A stretch of 64,000 bases of DNA from Aedoeadaptatus ivorii (GTDB lineage Bacteria > Bacillota > Clostridia > Tissierellales > Peptoniphilaceae), in NCBI RefSeq assembly GCF_900638585.1, contig NZ_LR134523.1, forward strand, positions 310,001-374,000, read 5' to 3'. The notes beneath the pieces were generated by a model. That model had not been told where the DNA came from and made no database searches. It saw only the letters and a program-made list of their open reading frames with translations. A program made the translations under genes and the position numbers. Below, piece after piece: positions 42,474-51,010 of this stretch (the stretch's first letter is position 1; each line of letters starts with the position of its first letter).

Positions 42474-44366
42474 TTATGCGCGCACGCGGACGCCGTCATG
42501 AAATTTGGTGAATCCGCGGCGGTCCATTTCGTCTAAGATCTCGACCGCGTATTTGCGCGAGGTGTCGATGGCGTTTCGGAAGTCGGCGAGTTTCATTTTG
42601 CCGGTTTCGTCGATCATCGCAAGGGCAATCGATACCGCCTCGTCCCAGACGTCGCGGTGCAAGGTGCGGGTTTCTAAGGCGATCAGCGTTCCCGATTCTT
42701 CCATAAAGCGGAGCACGTGTTCGCGCTTTTTGCCCACGGGAACAAAGTCGCTGTCGTCGGCGCCTTCGAACCCCTTTTCCTTGGCGATGGCTTCGGCGCG
42801 CTGCCACTGCTTTTCCTGTTCGGGGGTGAGGGTCGCGGTAAAGTGGCTGTCCTCGATGCGCTTGCCGTGGTCTTCCAGCAGGTGCTTTTGGTAGAAATGG
42901 GCGAGAAACGCCTCGGGAATTTTTTCGTCATCGAAGTGCTCCGCCTCTTGGAGCTGATGGCGAAACGCCTGCTTGGGCATGCCCGTCTCGAGGGGAAATT
43001 CCTCGTGGTAGCGGGCGAGGATGGCGCGCGCGTTTTCCAGCACGCCTTCTGCGGTGTGCGCGTGTACCAAGAGGCCGCCGGGCAGTTCGACGGTGGTGCC
43101 TGCTTCGGTGAGCTCTTTTCGGAGCGCGTGTCGCTTTTCTTCGGAAAAGCCCAGCGCCGCCCCCAGTTCGCGCTCGTCGGCATAGCGATAGCGGTTTTCC
43201 TCGAGGGCGAGGGCGAAGATCGTGGCGTCGTCTCCGGTATCTTTTTGAGAAAGCCGCTCGACGACGCGCTCGTCCTTGCGCTTGTGGCGCTTGGGATGCA
43301 CCTCGAGCACCCGTCCGCCGGCGATGCTTTCGACGGGCGAGAAGAAGCGCAGCACAAAGGGGTCGTCCTTTCGAATGGGAATCGGCGCCTCGAATCGCAA
43401 CTGGCCGTAGGCGCTCATGGCGGGGAGCAGTTCGTCTTCGCCGAAGAGAATCACCCGCGCCAGTGCTTCGCCGCTGCCGTAGTTTACGTGGACGCGGCTG
43501 GAATTTTTCATGGTGCGCTCCGTGGAGGCGAACATGTGAATCGCCACGTCGATCTGCTTGGTGAGGGGAAGGCTATGGGGCGGGGCGAGTACGTCGCCGA
43601 CTTCGAGGCGGTCTTTTTTGACCGAGATATTGAGTGCCACCCGCTGTCCGCCAAAGGCTTCTTCGACCTCTTTGCCGTGGACTTGAATCCCCCGCACCGC
43701 GGCGAGATCCTCTTTGGGGTACAGGCGCAGCGTATCGCCCTTTCGGATGGCGCCTTCTACCAAAGTGCCGGTGACGACGGTGCCGTGGCCTGCCACCGAG
43801 AAGATGCGGTCCACCGGCAATCGGGTGAGTTCGGGCGTGCGGGGCGTCTCCTCGGCGGCCTCGGCCATATCGAGCATAAGATTTCGAAGCGTCTCGATAT
43901 TCTCGCCGGTATAGGCGGAGACGGGGACGAGGGGCGCGTCTTCTAAGAAGCTGCCCTGTACCATTTCTCGGGCTTCTTCTTCGAGGATGGGGATCCACTC
44001 CCGATCCACCAGATCCACCTTAGTGAGGACCAGAATGCCCGTATCGATTCCCAGCGCCTTTACGATCTCGAAGTGCTCGCGGGTCTGGGGCATAATGCCC
44101 TCCTCGGCGGAGATTAATAAAAGCACCAGATCGACGCCGCCGATACCGGTGAGCATATTATGCACGAACTTTTCGTGGCCCGGCACGTCGATAATGCCGA
44201 TATCCAGTCCCCGGTCGTTTTCCATGGTGCTGTAGCCGGGATTGATGGTAATGCCTCGTTTTTGTTCTTCTTGTAATGTATCCAAATCGACGCCGGTGAG
44301 TGCCTTCAGCAAGGTCGTCTTGCCGTGGTCCACGTGGCCGGCGGTTCCGATAATGACGTTTTTCAT
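42474..44366 (-). CDS. selB: selenocysteine-specific elongation factor SelB
   Basis: Special translation GTPase that brings Sec-tRNA to in-frame UGA codons next to a SECIS hairpin. The G domain has GHVDHGKTT, DVPGHE and TKVDL. EF-Tu-like barrels follow, and the C-terminal half of about 250 residues consists of winged-helix repeats that bind SECIS RNA (PKQAFRHQLQEAE, SLTLRH-type end). Length 630 residues is normal. The start overlaps the selA stop by four bases. Confidence 0.95.
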   Translation of the reverse strand: MKNVIIGTAGHVDHGKTTLLKALTGVDLDTLQEEQKRGITINPGYSTMENDRGLDIGIIDVPGHEKFVHNMLTGIGGVDLVLLLISAEEGIMPQTREHFEIVKALGIDTGILVLTKVDLVDREWIPILEEEAREMVQGSFLEDAPLVPVSAYTGENIETLRNLMLDMAEAAEETPRTPELTRLPVDRIFSVAGHGTVVTGTLVEGAIRKGDTLRLYPKEDLAAVRGIQVHGKEVEEAFGGQRVALNISVKKDRLEVGDVLAPPHSLPLTKQIDVAIHMFASTERTMKNSSRVHVNYGSGEALARVILFGEDELLPAMSAYGQLRFEAPIPIRKDDPFVLRFFSPVESIAGGRVLEVHPKRHKRKDERVVERLSQKDTGDDATIFALALEENRYRYADERELGAALGFSEEKRHALRKELTEAGTTVELPGGLLVHAHTAEGVLENARAILARYHEEFPLETGMPKQAFRHQLQEAEHFDDEKIPEAFLAHFYQKHLLEDHGKRIEDSHFTATLTPEQEKQWQRAEAIAKEKGFEGADDSDFVPVGKKREHVLRFMEESGTLIALETRTLHRDVWDEAVSIALAMIDETGKMKLADFRNAIDTSRKYAVEILDEMDRRGFTKFHDGVRVRA

Positions 44367-45772
44367 CGCGATGTCTTTCTAAGTTTCATGGCGCGCAGAA
44401 TCGTGTCCGTATCTCCCGGGCGCAGCGTGCGCGCATCGATCAATAGGCGGTCGCGCCGAATGCGAGCGACAATCGGCGGATCGTTCTTGCGGAGGTCTTC
44501 CTCGAGCGAGGCGGCGCTCGCCTTGGGGTCTTCTACCGACACCACATAGGTGTCGAGGTACTCCCCGGGGCAGGAGCCGCCGCCGATTTCGCTCTGGTCG
44601 CGAGCGACTTCGGCGAAGTAGCCGAGTTCTTTCAGTGCTTCTGCCATCGCCTCGGCTTCTTTTTGGATGTCCTCAGGACGTTTTGCGATCATCGAGAGCA
44701 CCGGAATGTCTTTGCGCGCCTTTTCGGGATTGCGGTAGCTTTTGAGGGTTGCCTCCAAGGCGGCAAAGCTCATCTTGTCCATGCGCACCACCCGCGCCAA
44801 GGGGTGGCGCTTCATGCGGGAGATATACTCGCGCTTTCCGATGGCGATTCCCGCCTGGGGCCCGCCCAACAGCTTGTCGCCGCTAAACAGCACCAGATCC
44901 GCCCCCGCCGCGAGGGAAGAGAGCACGTCGGGTTCCCGAATGCCCACATCGGTAAGGGGGTGCATCAGTCCGCTCCCCAAATCGTAGATCAGGGGCAAAT
45001 CGTGGCGATCGGCGATCTCTCGGAGCGCGGGCAGTTCTACCTCTTCGGTAAAGCCCATAATCTTGAAATTGCTGGTGTGTACTTTGAGGAGCACCTCTGC
45101 CGCTTCGCTTTCGGCGGCGCGCCCGTAGTCCGCGGGGTGCACCTTATTGGTGGTGCCGATCTCCCGCAAGGTGGCGCCGGAAAGCTCGATGATTTCGGGA
45201 ATCCGAAACGAACCGCCGATCTCGACCAGCTCGCCCCGGGAGACGATGACCTCGCCTTCGGGGGCGGTAAGGGCGCTGATGGCGAGGAGCACCGCCGATG
45301 CGTTGTTGTTTACGACCATCGCATCTTCCGCGCCGGTGATCTCGCGCAAGAGGCCGCTCAAAATATCGTGGCGGCTGCCGCGACGCCCTGCGTCCACATC
45401 GTATTCCAGATTGGCGTAGCGGCCCGTAAGCGCAGAAATATTTGCGATGGCATCCTCACTCAAGAGCGAGCGGCCCAGATTGGTATGAAGGATCACCCCG
45501 GTGGCGTTGACCACCGGCATCAGCGCCGGACGCCCCTTGGCGGCGAGGGCAGAAAGGATCGATGCTTCGATCGTGGCCCGATCGGCGAGGGCGCGGCAGC
45601 GCTCTCCGTCTTCTGCCGCAAGGATTCCTTTTCTCGCGGCATCGAGTGCATCGCGCACCGCCTCTTTCAATAGCGCCACATCGTCGGATTTGCCTTCGAG
45701 CGCCATTAAGAGCTCGTTTACCTGGGGCAGCTGTTGTAAGTATTGTGATTTTTCCTTCATACTAAATGTCAT
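44363..45772 (-). CDS. selA: L-seryl-tRNA(Sec) selenium transferase SelA
   Basis: PLP enzyme that converts seryl-tRNA(Sec) to selenocysteinyl-tRNA(Sec) with selenophosphate. The PLP lysine is Lys300 in SGDKLLGGPQAG, close to Lys295 of the E. coli enzyme. The N-terminal domain begins with LPQVNELLMA and INATGVILHTNLGRS-type residues (VVNATGVILHTNLGRS) follow. Length 469 is standard. The ATG overlaps the lysR stop by four bases; a second possible start lies four codons in. Confidence 0.95.
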   Translation of the reverse strand: MTFSMKEKSQYLQQLPQVNELLMALEGKSDDVALLKEAVRDALDAARKGILAAEDGERCRALADRATIEASILSALAAKGRPALMPVVNATGVILHTNLGRSLLSEDAIANISALTGRYANLEYDVDAGRRGSRHDILSGLLREITGAEDAMVVNNNASAVLLAISALTAPEGEVIVSRGELVEIGGSFRIPEIIELSGATLREIGTTNKVHPADYGRAAESEAAEVLLKVHTSNFKIMGFTEEVELPALREIADRHDLPLIYDLGSGLMHPLTDVGIREPDVLSSLAAGADLVLFSGDKLLGGPQAGIAIGKREYISRMKRHPLARVVRMDKMSFAALEATLKSYRNPEKARKDIPVLSMIAKRPEDIQKEAEAMAEALKELGYFAEVARDQSEIGGGSCPGEYLDTYVVSVEDPKASAASLEEDLRKNDPPIVARIRRDRLLIDARTLRPGDTDTILRAMKLRKTSR

Positions 45773-46680
45773 TGGATTTCCGCCTTTTCGTGAATGTATT
45801 TTTTGAACGCCTGTGCCTGTTGCGATAAGGTGACGTTCTTATTCCATACCATATAGAAATCCCGCGTCATATGCAACTCTTTGATTTTAAAGATCAGATA
45901 GTCCCGCGCCTCGTAGTTTTCCCATGCGGAGATCTTCGAAATGACCGAGATGCCGAGGCCTAGCTCTACGCATTTTTTGATCGATTCGATATGGGTGAGA
46001 AGCGCGCTCATGCCCCATTGGTAACTGGAATAGCCGAGCTTTTCCACCTCTTTTTCGAACTGGCGGCGGGTGGCGGAACCCTCTTCTCGCCAGATAAACT
46101 GTTCGCCCAAGATCTCCTTGATGCTGAGCGACTGATACTTCTTATATAAGGTCTTGTACTTTTCGTTTTTGGGGCAGATCAGCACCAAGGGATCGGTGAG
46201 CACTCGCTCCGATCCCAGTGCGGAGTTGGGCTTTTTGCCGAGAAATCCGAGATCGCCCTGGCCCGAGAGCAGATTGTTTTCTACGATGTCGCTGTCCGAC
46301 TGGTCGATAAAAAAGCGGACATAGGGGTGTTCCTCGCGAAAGCGGACCAAGTGCTTGGGGATCCAGGATTCGCCGATCACCGACGAGACCTGCATCGAAA
46401 GCACCCCCGCCACCTCTTCGTGGACCTCTTGCTTGACCTCGTGAATGGCCTCGTCGCGCACATTGATCAGATTGACCGCGTATTTATAGAGTTTTTTGCC
46501 TTCGTCGGTGAGGATCGCCTCGCCGCGATTTCTGTTGAGCAAGATCACGCCCAGTTCCTTTTCTAAGCTGATTACGTGGGCGCTGATCGTCGGTTGGGTC
46601 AAAAAAGAAGCATCCGCCGCGCGGGAAAAGCTCTTGTATTTGGCCACATTCACAAAAGCATTAATCTGTTTAAAATCCAT
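45769..46680 (-). CDS. LysR-type regulator linked to selenium metabolism
   Basis: Transcription factor of 303 residues. The N-terminal winged helix (MDFKQINAFVNVAKYKSFSR, SFLTQPTISAHVISLEKEL) is typical, with a C-terminal effector-binding domain. It belongs to the branch often found beside selenium genes and heads a lysR-selA-selB operon with four-base overlaps. The ATG at 46680 is supported by GGAGGAAA; the frame is open further upstream without a site. It is divergent from the Sec-type prd operon, which makes it a candidate regulator of that operon and possibly of the Cys operon; this is inference. Confidence 0.88.
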   Translation of the reverse strand: MDFKQINAFVNVAKYKSFSRAADASFLTQPTISAHVISLEKELGVILLNRNRGEAILTDEGKKLYKYAVNLINVRDEAIHEVKQEVHEEVAGVLSMQVSSVIGESWIPKHLVRFREEHPYVRFFIDQSDSDIVENNLLSGQGDLGFLGKKPNSALGSERVLTDPLVLICPKNEKYKTLYKKYQSLSIKEILGEQFIWREEGSATRRQFEKEVEKLGYSSYQWGMSALLTHIESIKKCVELGLGISVISKISAWENYEARDYLIFKIKELHMTRDFYMVWNKNVTLSQQAQAFKKYIHEKAEIQ

Positions 46681-46992
46681 TTTTTCCTCCGTCTGAAATA
46701 AATCAAGCGCAGTATTGCTCGGATAGATAAAACCTCTACGCCTATTTATTTTTCTATACTTCGATTTTATCACAGCTTCGGGTGGATTCCCACGACTTGG
46801 GACGGGGTGTGGCATGGAAGTTTCGGGAAAAAATAATCTCGTATAGGAAAAACAAATTCGTCACAAAGGTGATCGTTTAGACGATAACAAACTGCCGCAG
46901 GAAAACTCAGGAAAACATATACAGAGTTTTCCTGAAAAAACAGTCTGTTATTTTTCTCCCAGAAGCTGTAAATGTATAAAGAATACCGTTAT
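46681..46992. promoter_or_regulatory. divergent regulatory region between lysR-selA-selB and the Sec-type prd operon
   Basis: About 310 bases with no gene. It holds the inverted repeat at 46898-46934 and AT-rich stretches. The lysR promoter should lie here, but I could not single out a clear pair of boxes. Confidence 0.6.
46898..46934. repeat. inverted repeat CAGGAAAACTC-15-GAGTTTTCCTG upstream of the Sec-type prd promoter
   Basis: Perfect 11-base arms with a 15-base interval that itself repeats AGGAAAAC. It is centred about 75 bases before the -35 box of the promoter at 46993, a usual place for an activator site. It may be the operator of the divergent LysR protein or of a proline-responsive activator. 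As an RNA it would also resemble a hairpin. Confidence 0.6.
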
Positions 46993-47021
46993 TTGACCAC
47001 GTTTTCAGGAATTGGTATAAT
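46993..47021 (+). promoter_or_regulatory. sigma-A promoter of the Sec-type prd operon
   Basis: -35 TTGACC, 17-base spacer and perfect -10 TATAAT, giving a leader of about 165 bases before prdA. Confidence 0.85.
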
Positions 47022-47191
47022 TTACCTACATCGAGAGGGAAAGGCAGAGCCGACTTTAAGCGCGTAACCGTCGGAGGCATTTCGCGTATTCCGCGGCCGG
47101 TCTTCTCTTCTCGAAGGAATCCGACGGCGATTCTTCCGTCGGGCGCCGGAGTCTCTCCGGTGCAGGTTGTTCATGTATAAGGAGGAAGAAA
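47022..47191 (+). promoter_or_regulatory. structured leader of the Sec-type prd operon
   Basis: GC-rich 5' untranslated region with tandem hairpins: CCGACGG (47121-47127) with CCGTCGG (47136-47142), and the nine-base stem GCGCCGGAG (47143-47151) with CTCCGGTGC (47155-47163). A further CCGAC/GTCGG pairing lies before them. There is no T run, so these are not terminators. They may stabilise the message or bind a regulator; I do not recognise a known riboswitch. Confidence 0.5.
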
Positions 47192-49108
47192 ATGTCTATT
47201 ACCAAAGAAACGGCTATGCAGCACAAAGGCGATCCTGCCGTAACCTGCTGCCGATTCGAAGCCGGTGAAGTCATCGAGCCTTCCATTTTGGAAGACCCGG
47301 CCATTTTCCCGGACCTGCAAGATACCGGTCTGCTGGATATCAATGACGAAACCCTGACGATCGGCCAAGTAATCGGCGGCAAGCTCAAAGAAACCGTCGA
47401 TGCCCTGACTCCCCTCACCATGGATCTCGTAGAAGAGCTCCCCGAAGAGGAAGCAGACGAAGCCGAAGAAGCTCCCGCAGAAGAAGCGGAAGCGGCGGAA
47501 GAAGCACCCGTAGCGCAAGCAGCTCCCCAAGCAGTGGCAGCACCTTCTGTCGGTGGTTATGCGACCATCAAGATCGCTGAAGGTAAAAACATCGAAGTTA
47601 CGTTTCCCGTCGTAGGCGGCACTGGTGTCGCAGGTGGGGCAGCTTTCCCCCAGATGGCAAGCGCAGCAGCGGGCGCTGACAATACCGGTGCACAAGCGGT
47701 AGATGCCGGCGAAGAAGCCGAAGGCGAAACCCACGAAATTCGCACGCTCAAAAAAAAATACTACACGATTGACAAAGTAGAGCGCGGTCCCGAAACCAAG
47801 ATCGAAGGCGCCACCCTCTATATTCGTGAAGGCATCGAGCAAGAAGTTATCGATTCTCAAGAACTCGTAAAAGACTTCTCCATCGAAATCATTACTCCCG
47901 ATCGCTATAAGGAATATTCCGAAACGATCATGGACGTACAGCCCATCGCCACCAAAGAAGAAGGCGAACTTGGCGAAGGCGTTACCCGCGTACTCGACGG
48001 CGTCATTATGATGCTGACCGGTACCGACGAAGGTGGCGTTCAAATCGGTGAATTCGGTTCTTCCGAAGGGGAAATGGACAAAAACATTATGTGGAATCGC
48101 CCCGGCAGCCCGGACAAAGGCGAAACCTTCATTAAGACCCAAATTACCATCCAAGAAAAGACCAACATGGAACGTCGCGGACCCATGGCGGCGCACCACG
48201 CTACCGACACCTTGACCGATGAAATCCGTCAAGCGCTCAAGAAGCTGGAAGCCGAACCCGTACGAGAAGAAAACTTCTCCCACGTTCGCAAAGACGGTCG
48301 CAAAAAGGTCCTCATCATCAAGGAAATCATGGGACAAGGCGCAATGCACGACAACTTGCTTCTTCCCATCGAACCCTGCGGATGGTTGGGCGGTAAGCCG
48401 AACGTCGACTTGGGTAACCTTCCGATCATGCTCAGCCCCCTCGAAATCTTAGACGGCGGCGTGCACGCACTTACCTGTATCGGACCGGCATCCAAGGAAA
48501 TGAGCCGTCACTACTTCAGAGAACCCTTGGTACTCGAAGCATTGGCTGACGACGAAATCGACTTGCTCGGCGTTTTGCTCGTAGGCTCTCCTCAAGCCAA
48601 CACCGAAAAATTCTATGTATCCAAGCGTCTCGGTATGACCGTAGAAGCGATCAATCCCGACGGTGTCGTAATCACCACCGAAGGCTTCGGTAACAACCAC
48701 ATCGACTTCGGTTCTCACCACGAACAAGTCGGTATGCGCGGCGTTCCCGTAGTCGGTATGTCCTTCTGTGCCGTTCAAGGTGCCCTCGTAACAGGTAACA
48801 AGTATATGACGGCTATGGTCGACAACAACAAGTCCATGCAAGGGATCGAAAACGAAATTCTCGAAAATAACACCCTTTGCGAAGAAGACGCTATCCGCGC
48901 CATCGCTATGCTGAAGACCGTAATGGCCGGCGAAGAAATCAAGGCACCGGAAAGAAAGTGGAACAACAATGTGAAGCTGAATAACGTGGAACTGATCCGC
49001 GAACAAACCGGTCGTGAATTCGAACTCGTAGACAATGAACAAGTACTCGAAAAGAGTAAGAAACGTCGCGAAATCTACGAACGCGAAGACGAGGAAGACG
49101 AAGAATAA
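47192..49108 (+). CDS. prdA: D-proline reductase proprotein PrdA, copy 2 (partner of the Sec-type PrdB)
   Basis: Proprotein of 638 residues with the same domains as copy 1. The pyruvoyl-forming motif is ALTCIGPASKE with Cys429, giving fragments of 428 and 210 residues. The N-terminal domain keeps the double cysteine (VTCCRFE), and its alanine/glutamate-rich linker is longer than in copy 1. The C-terminus has an added acidic tail (KRREIYEREDEEDEE). Copy 1 and copy 2 are clearly paralogues, with the strongest similarity in the C-terminal fragment. A GGAGGAAG site fixes the start. Confidence 0.94.
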   Translation: MSITKETAMQHKGDPAVTCCRFEAGEVIEPSILEDPAIFPDLQDTGLLDINDETLTIGQVIGGKLKETVDALTPLTMDLVEELPEEEADEAEEAPAEEAEAAEEAPVAQAAPQAVAAPSVGGYATIKIAEGKNIEVTFPVVGGTGVAGGAAFPQMASAAAGADNTGAQAVDAGEEAEGETHEIRTLKKKYYTIDKVERGPETKIEGATLYIREGIEQEVIDSQELVKDFSIEIITPDRYKEYSETIMDVQPIATKEEGELGEGVTRVLDGVIMMLTGTDEGGVQIGEFGSSEGEMDKNIMWNRPGSPDKGETFIKTQITIQEKTNMERRGPMAAHHATDTLTDEIRQALKKLEAEPVREENFSHVRKDGRKKVLIIKEIMGQGAMHDNLLLPIEPCGWLGGKPNVDLGNLPIMLSPLEILDGGVHALTCIGPASKEMSRHYFREPLVLEALADDEIDLLGVLLVGSPQANTEKFYVSKRLGMTVEAINPDGVVITTEGFGNNHIDFGSHHEQVGMRGVPVVGMSFCAVQGALVTGNKYMTAMVDNNKSMQGIENEILENNTLCEEDAIRAIAMLKTVMAGEEIKAPERKWNNNVKLNNVELIREQTGREFELVDNEQVLEKSKKRREIYEREDEEDEE

Positions 49109-49111
49109 ACG

Positions 49112-49375
49112 ATGGAAAAACTGAGATATGTCTCCTCGGAGACGTATATTGAAGGCATCATCGTTCGTCTCACCGAAGCATCCGTCACCATCGACTTTAA
49201 GGGCAGAATGGGACAACTCAAAGTGCCCCTACGCTATATCATCTCCGACTACCCCCTCGAAGAGGGCATGGAAATCGGAATGTTGATGTCGATGCCCGAA
49301 GTGATCAGCCCGGATGTAAACGAAGGATACCAAAGAAATATCGAATTGAGAAGAGAAAGAGGTCTCGAAGACTGA
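49112..49375 (+). CDS. linker protein between prdA and prdB, single-domain form
   Basis: An 87-residue protein three bases behind prdA2. IEGIIVRLTEASVTID, GRMGQLKVPLRYI and DYPLEEGMEIGMLM match the repeated unit of the larger linker protein in the Cys operon. The C-terminal tail is charged. Its place between prdA and prdB is the same in both operons, which suggests a role in the assembly or stability of the reductase; that is inference. Confidence 0.75.
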   Translation: MEKLRYVSSETYIEGIIVRLTEASVTIDFKGRMGQLKVPLRYIISDYPLEEGMEIGMLMSMPEVISPDVNEGYQRNIELRRERGLED

Positions 49376-49396
49376 TTTCCACAAGGAGGAAATAGA

Positions 49397-50122
49397 ATGA
49401 AGCTTACAAGCATTAAGGGCTTGCAATCCGAAATCTATGTTCCTATTACGCCGAAACCCGTCTGGGCACCGGTAAAAAAGGAACTGAAGGATATGCGAGT
49501 CGCCATTGCAAGTGCTGCCGGTATTCACTTAAAGACCGACAAGCGGTTTAACCTTGCAGGGGATACCACTTTCCGCGAAATCCCCGGAGATGTAGACGGA
49601 GACGAATTGATGGTTTCCCACGGCGGATACGACAACTCCGACGTAAACAAGGACATCAACTGTATGTTCCCCATCGAAAGATTGCAAGAGCTCGCAGAAG
49701 AAGGATTTATCGGCGAAGTTGCTCCCATGCACTACGGTTTCATGGGCGGTGGTGGAGACCAAGACGCTTTCACCAACAAGACCGGTCCGAAGATCGCAGA
49801 ACTTCTGAACAATGAGGATGTAGATGCAGTTATCCTCACAGGTGGCTGAGGTACCTGTCACCGCACCGCGACGATTGTTCAACGTGCGATAGAGGAATCG
49901 GGGATTCCTACCATCTTGATCGCTGCATTACCTCCGGTTGTCCGTCAAAACGGATCGCCCAGAGCGGTTGCACCGCGTGTTCCTATGGGAGCCAACGCAG
50001 GGGAACCGAACAACGTAGAAATGCAAACCGGTATCTTGAAGGCTACCTTGGAACAGCTTATCGCCATTCCCAGTGCCGGCAAGATCGTCGATTTGCCCTT
50101 CGAATACCAAGCGAAGGTCTAA
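49397..50122 (+). CDS. prdB: D-proline reductase subunit PrdB, selenoprotein with in-frame TGA
   Basis: Catalytic subunit of proline reductase, 241 residues when the TGA at codon 151 is read as selenocysteine. The active site reads GG-Sec-GTCH. The sequence resumes in the same frame after the TGA with GTCHRTATIVQRAIEES and runs to a normal stop, with the same length as the Cys form. Selenocysteine is expected at exactly this place in PrdB, where it attacks D-proline. tRNA-Sec, SelA, SelB and SelD are all nearby. Standard gene callers will split it into two pieces. An AAGGAGG site precedes the start. Confidence 0.95.
49847..49849 (+). other. selenocysteine codon TGA of prdB
   Basis: In-frame TGA at codon 151 of prdB, aligned with Cys151 of the paralogue. 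The inverted repeat ACAGGT (49838-49843) and ACCTGT (49853-49858) brackets it, and could form part of a bacterial SECIS hairpin. The fold was not computed. Confidence 0.92.
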
Positions 50123-50144
50123 ACCATCGTAGTAGGGGGATAGT

Positions 50145-50888
50145 ATGGAAGATATTCGAAAAAGGCGTTTGGTCATCCGCGCCTTTCACGCAACGGATGT
50201 GGAATTCGGCAAAAAGCCCGCGTTTAAAGACGGAAAGCTCACCGTACCCGAGCAGACCAAAAACGCGAGCGAACTCGTCGTAAACTCCACGGTATCCATC
50301 TTGAAACCGCATCAACACGATGTGGAAGTCAACAGTATCATGGATATTATCCCTATATCTACGAAAGTACTCGGCACGCTCGGTGAAGGCGTCACACACA
50401 CCTTCACCGGCTGCTATGTACTGCTTACCGGCGTCGACGAAGACGGTCGCCAGATCGGAGAATTCGGCTCTTCCGAGGGCAATCTGAAGGAACAGCTCTA
50501 CCTGGGAAGACGCGGAACGCCGGGAGAAAATGACTATATTCTGCACATCGACGTATTGGTCAAAGGCGGACAACCCTTCGACCGAAAACTCGCCAACGCC
50601 GCTTTTCAAGTGGCGGAGGACTATATCATGGAGATTCGCAAGATGCAAAAGAAGCTCGACGGCACCCTCGCCGACGAATCTCACGATTACTACGATGTGG
50701 AGCGAAAAGACGGCATAAAAGTCGTCCTGTTGAAACAGATCGCGGGACAGGGAGCGATGTATGACAATATGTTGTTCCCCTCGGAACCTTCTGGCTTCGA
50801 CGGCCTTTCGATTATCGACATGGCCAATATGCCCGTGCTCTTGTCGCCCAACGAATATAGAGACGGGGCCATACGCGCCCTAGTATAA
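50145..50888 (+). CDS. prdD: PrdD-like protein (PrdA N-terminal-fragment homologue)
   Basis: A 247-residue accessory protein of proline reductase clusters. It aligns by eye with the N-terminal fragment of PrdA, in GTLGEGVTHTFTGCYVLLTGVDEDG, FGSSEGNLKEQL and IAGQGAMYDNMLFPSEPSG. It ends in NEYRDGAIRALV, at the place where PrdA is cleaved, and lacks the cleavage residues. Together with prdE it corresponds to a PrdA split at its processing site. Its role is not established. It follows prdB after 22 bases and ends before a large hairpin. Confidence 0.9.
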   Translation: MEDIRKRRLVIRAFHATDVEFGKKPAFKDGKLTVPEQTKNASELVVNSTVSILKPHQHDVEVNSIMDIIPISTKVLGTLGEGVTHTFTGCYVLLTGVDEDGRQIGEFGSSEGNLKEQLYLGRRGTPGENDYILHIDVLVKGGQPFDRKLANAAFQVAEDYIMEIRKMQKKLDGTLADESHDYYDVERKDGIKVVLLKQIAGQGAMYDNMLFPSEPSGFDGLSIIDMANMPVLLSPNEYRDGAIRALV

Positions 50889-50902
50889 TAAAATAAGTGA
50901 AA

Positions 50903-50980
50903 AGGAACCGAGGTCGACGTCGCTGATTTGTCGGGAACATGGTATGATACCTGCGGGGAACGCCTCGGTTCTATTTTTCC
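50903..50980 (+). terminator. branched terminator after prdD
   Basis: Nine-base stem GAACCGAGG/CCTCGGTTC closing a loop of about 50 bases that holds further small hairpins (for example GGTATGATACC), followed by TATTTTT. It separates the prdA-prdD message from tRNA-Sec. Confidence 0.65.
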
Positions 50981-51010
50981 TTATTGTATGGACAGATATA
51001 TTTTTATTAT

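Noticed and set aside
47171-48349. 392-residue minus-strand frame over prdA copy 2
   Set aside because: Mirror frame of prdA; phenylalanine- and glycine-rich sequence without domain features.
49397-50122. prdB copy 2 as a pseudogene with a premature stop
   Set aside because: The TGA aligns with the catalytic cysteine of the paralogue, the frame continues unbroken to an equal length, and the full Sec machinery is adjacent.
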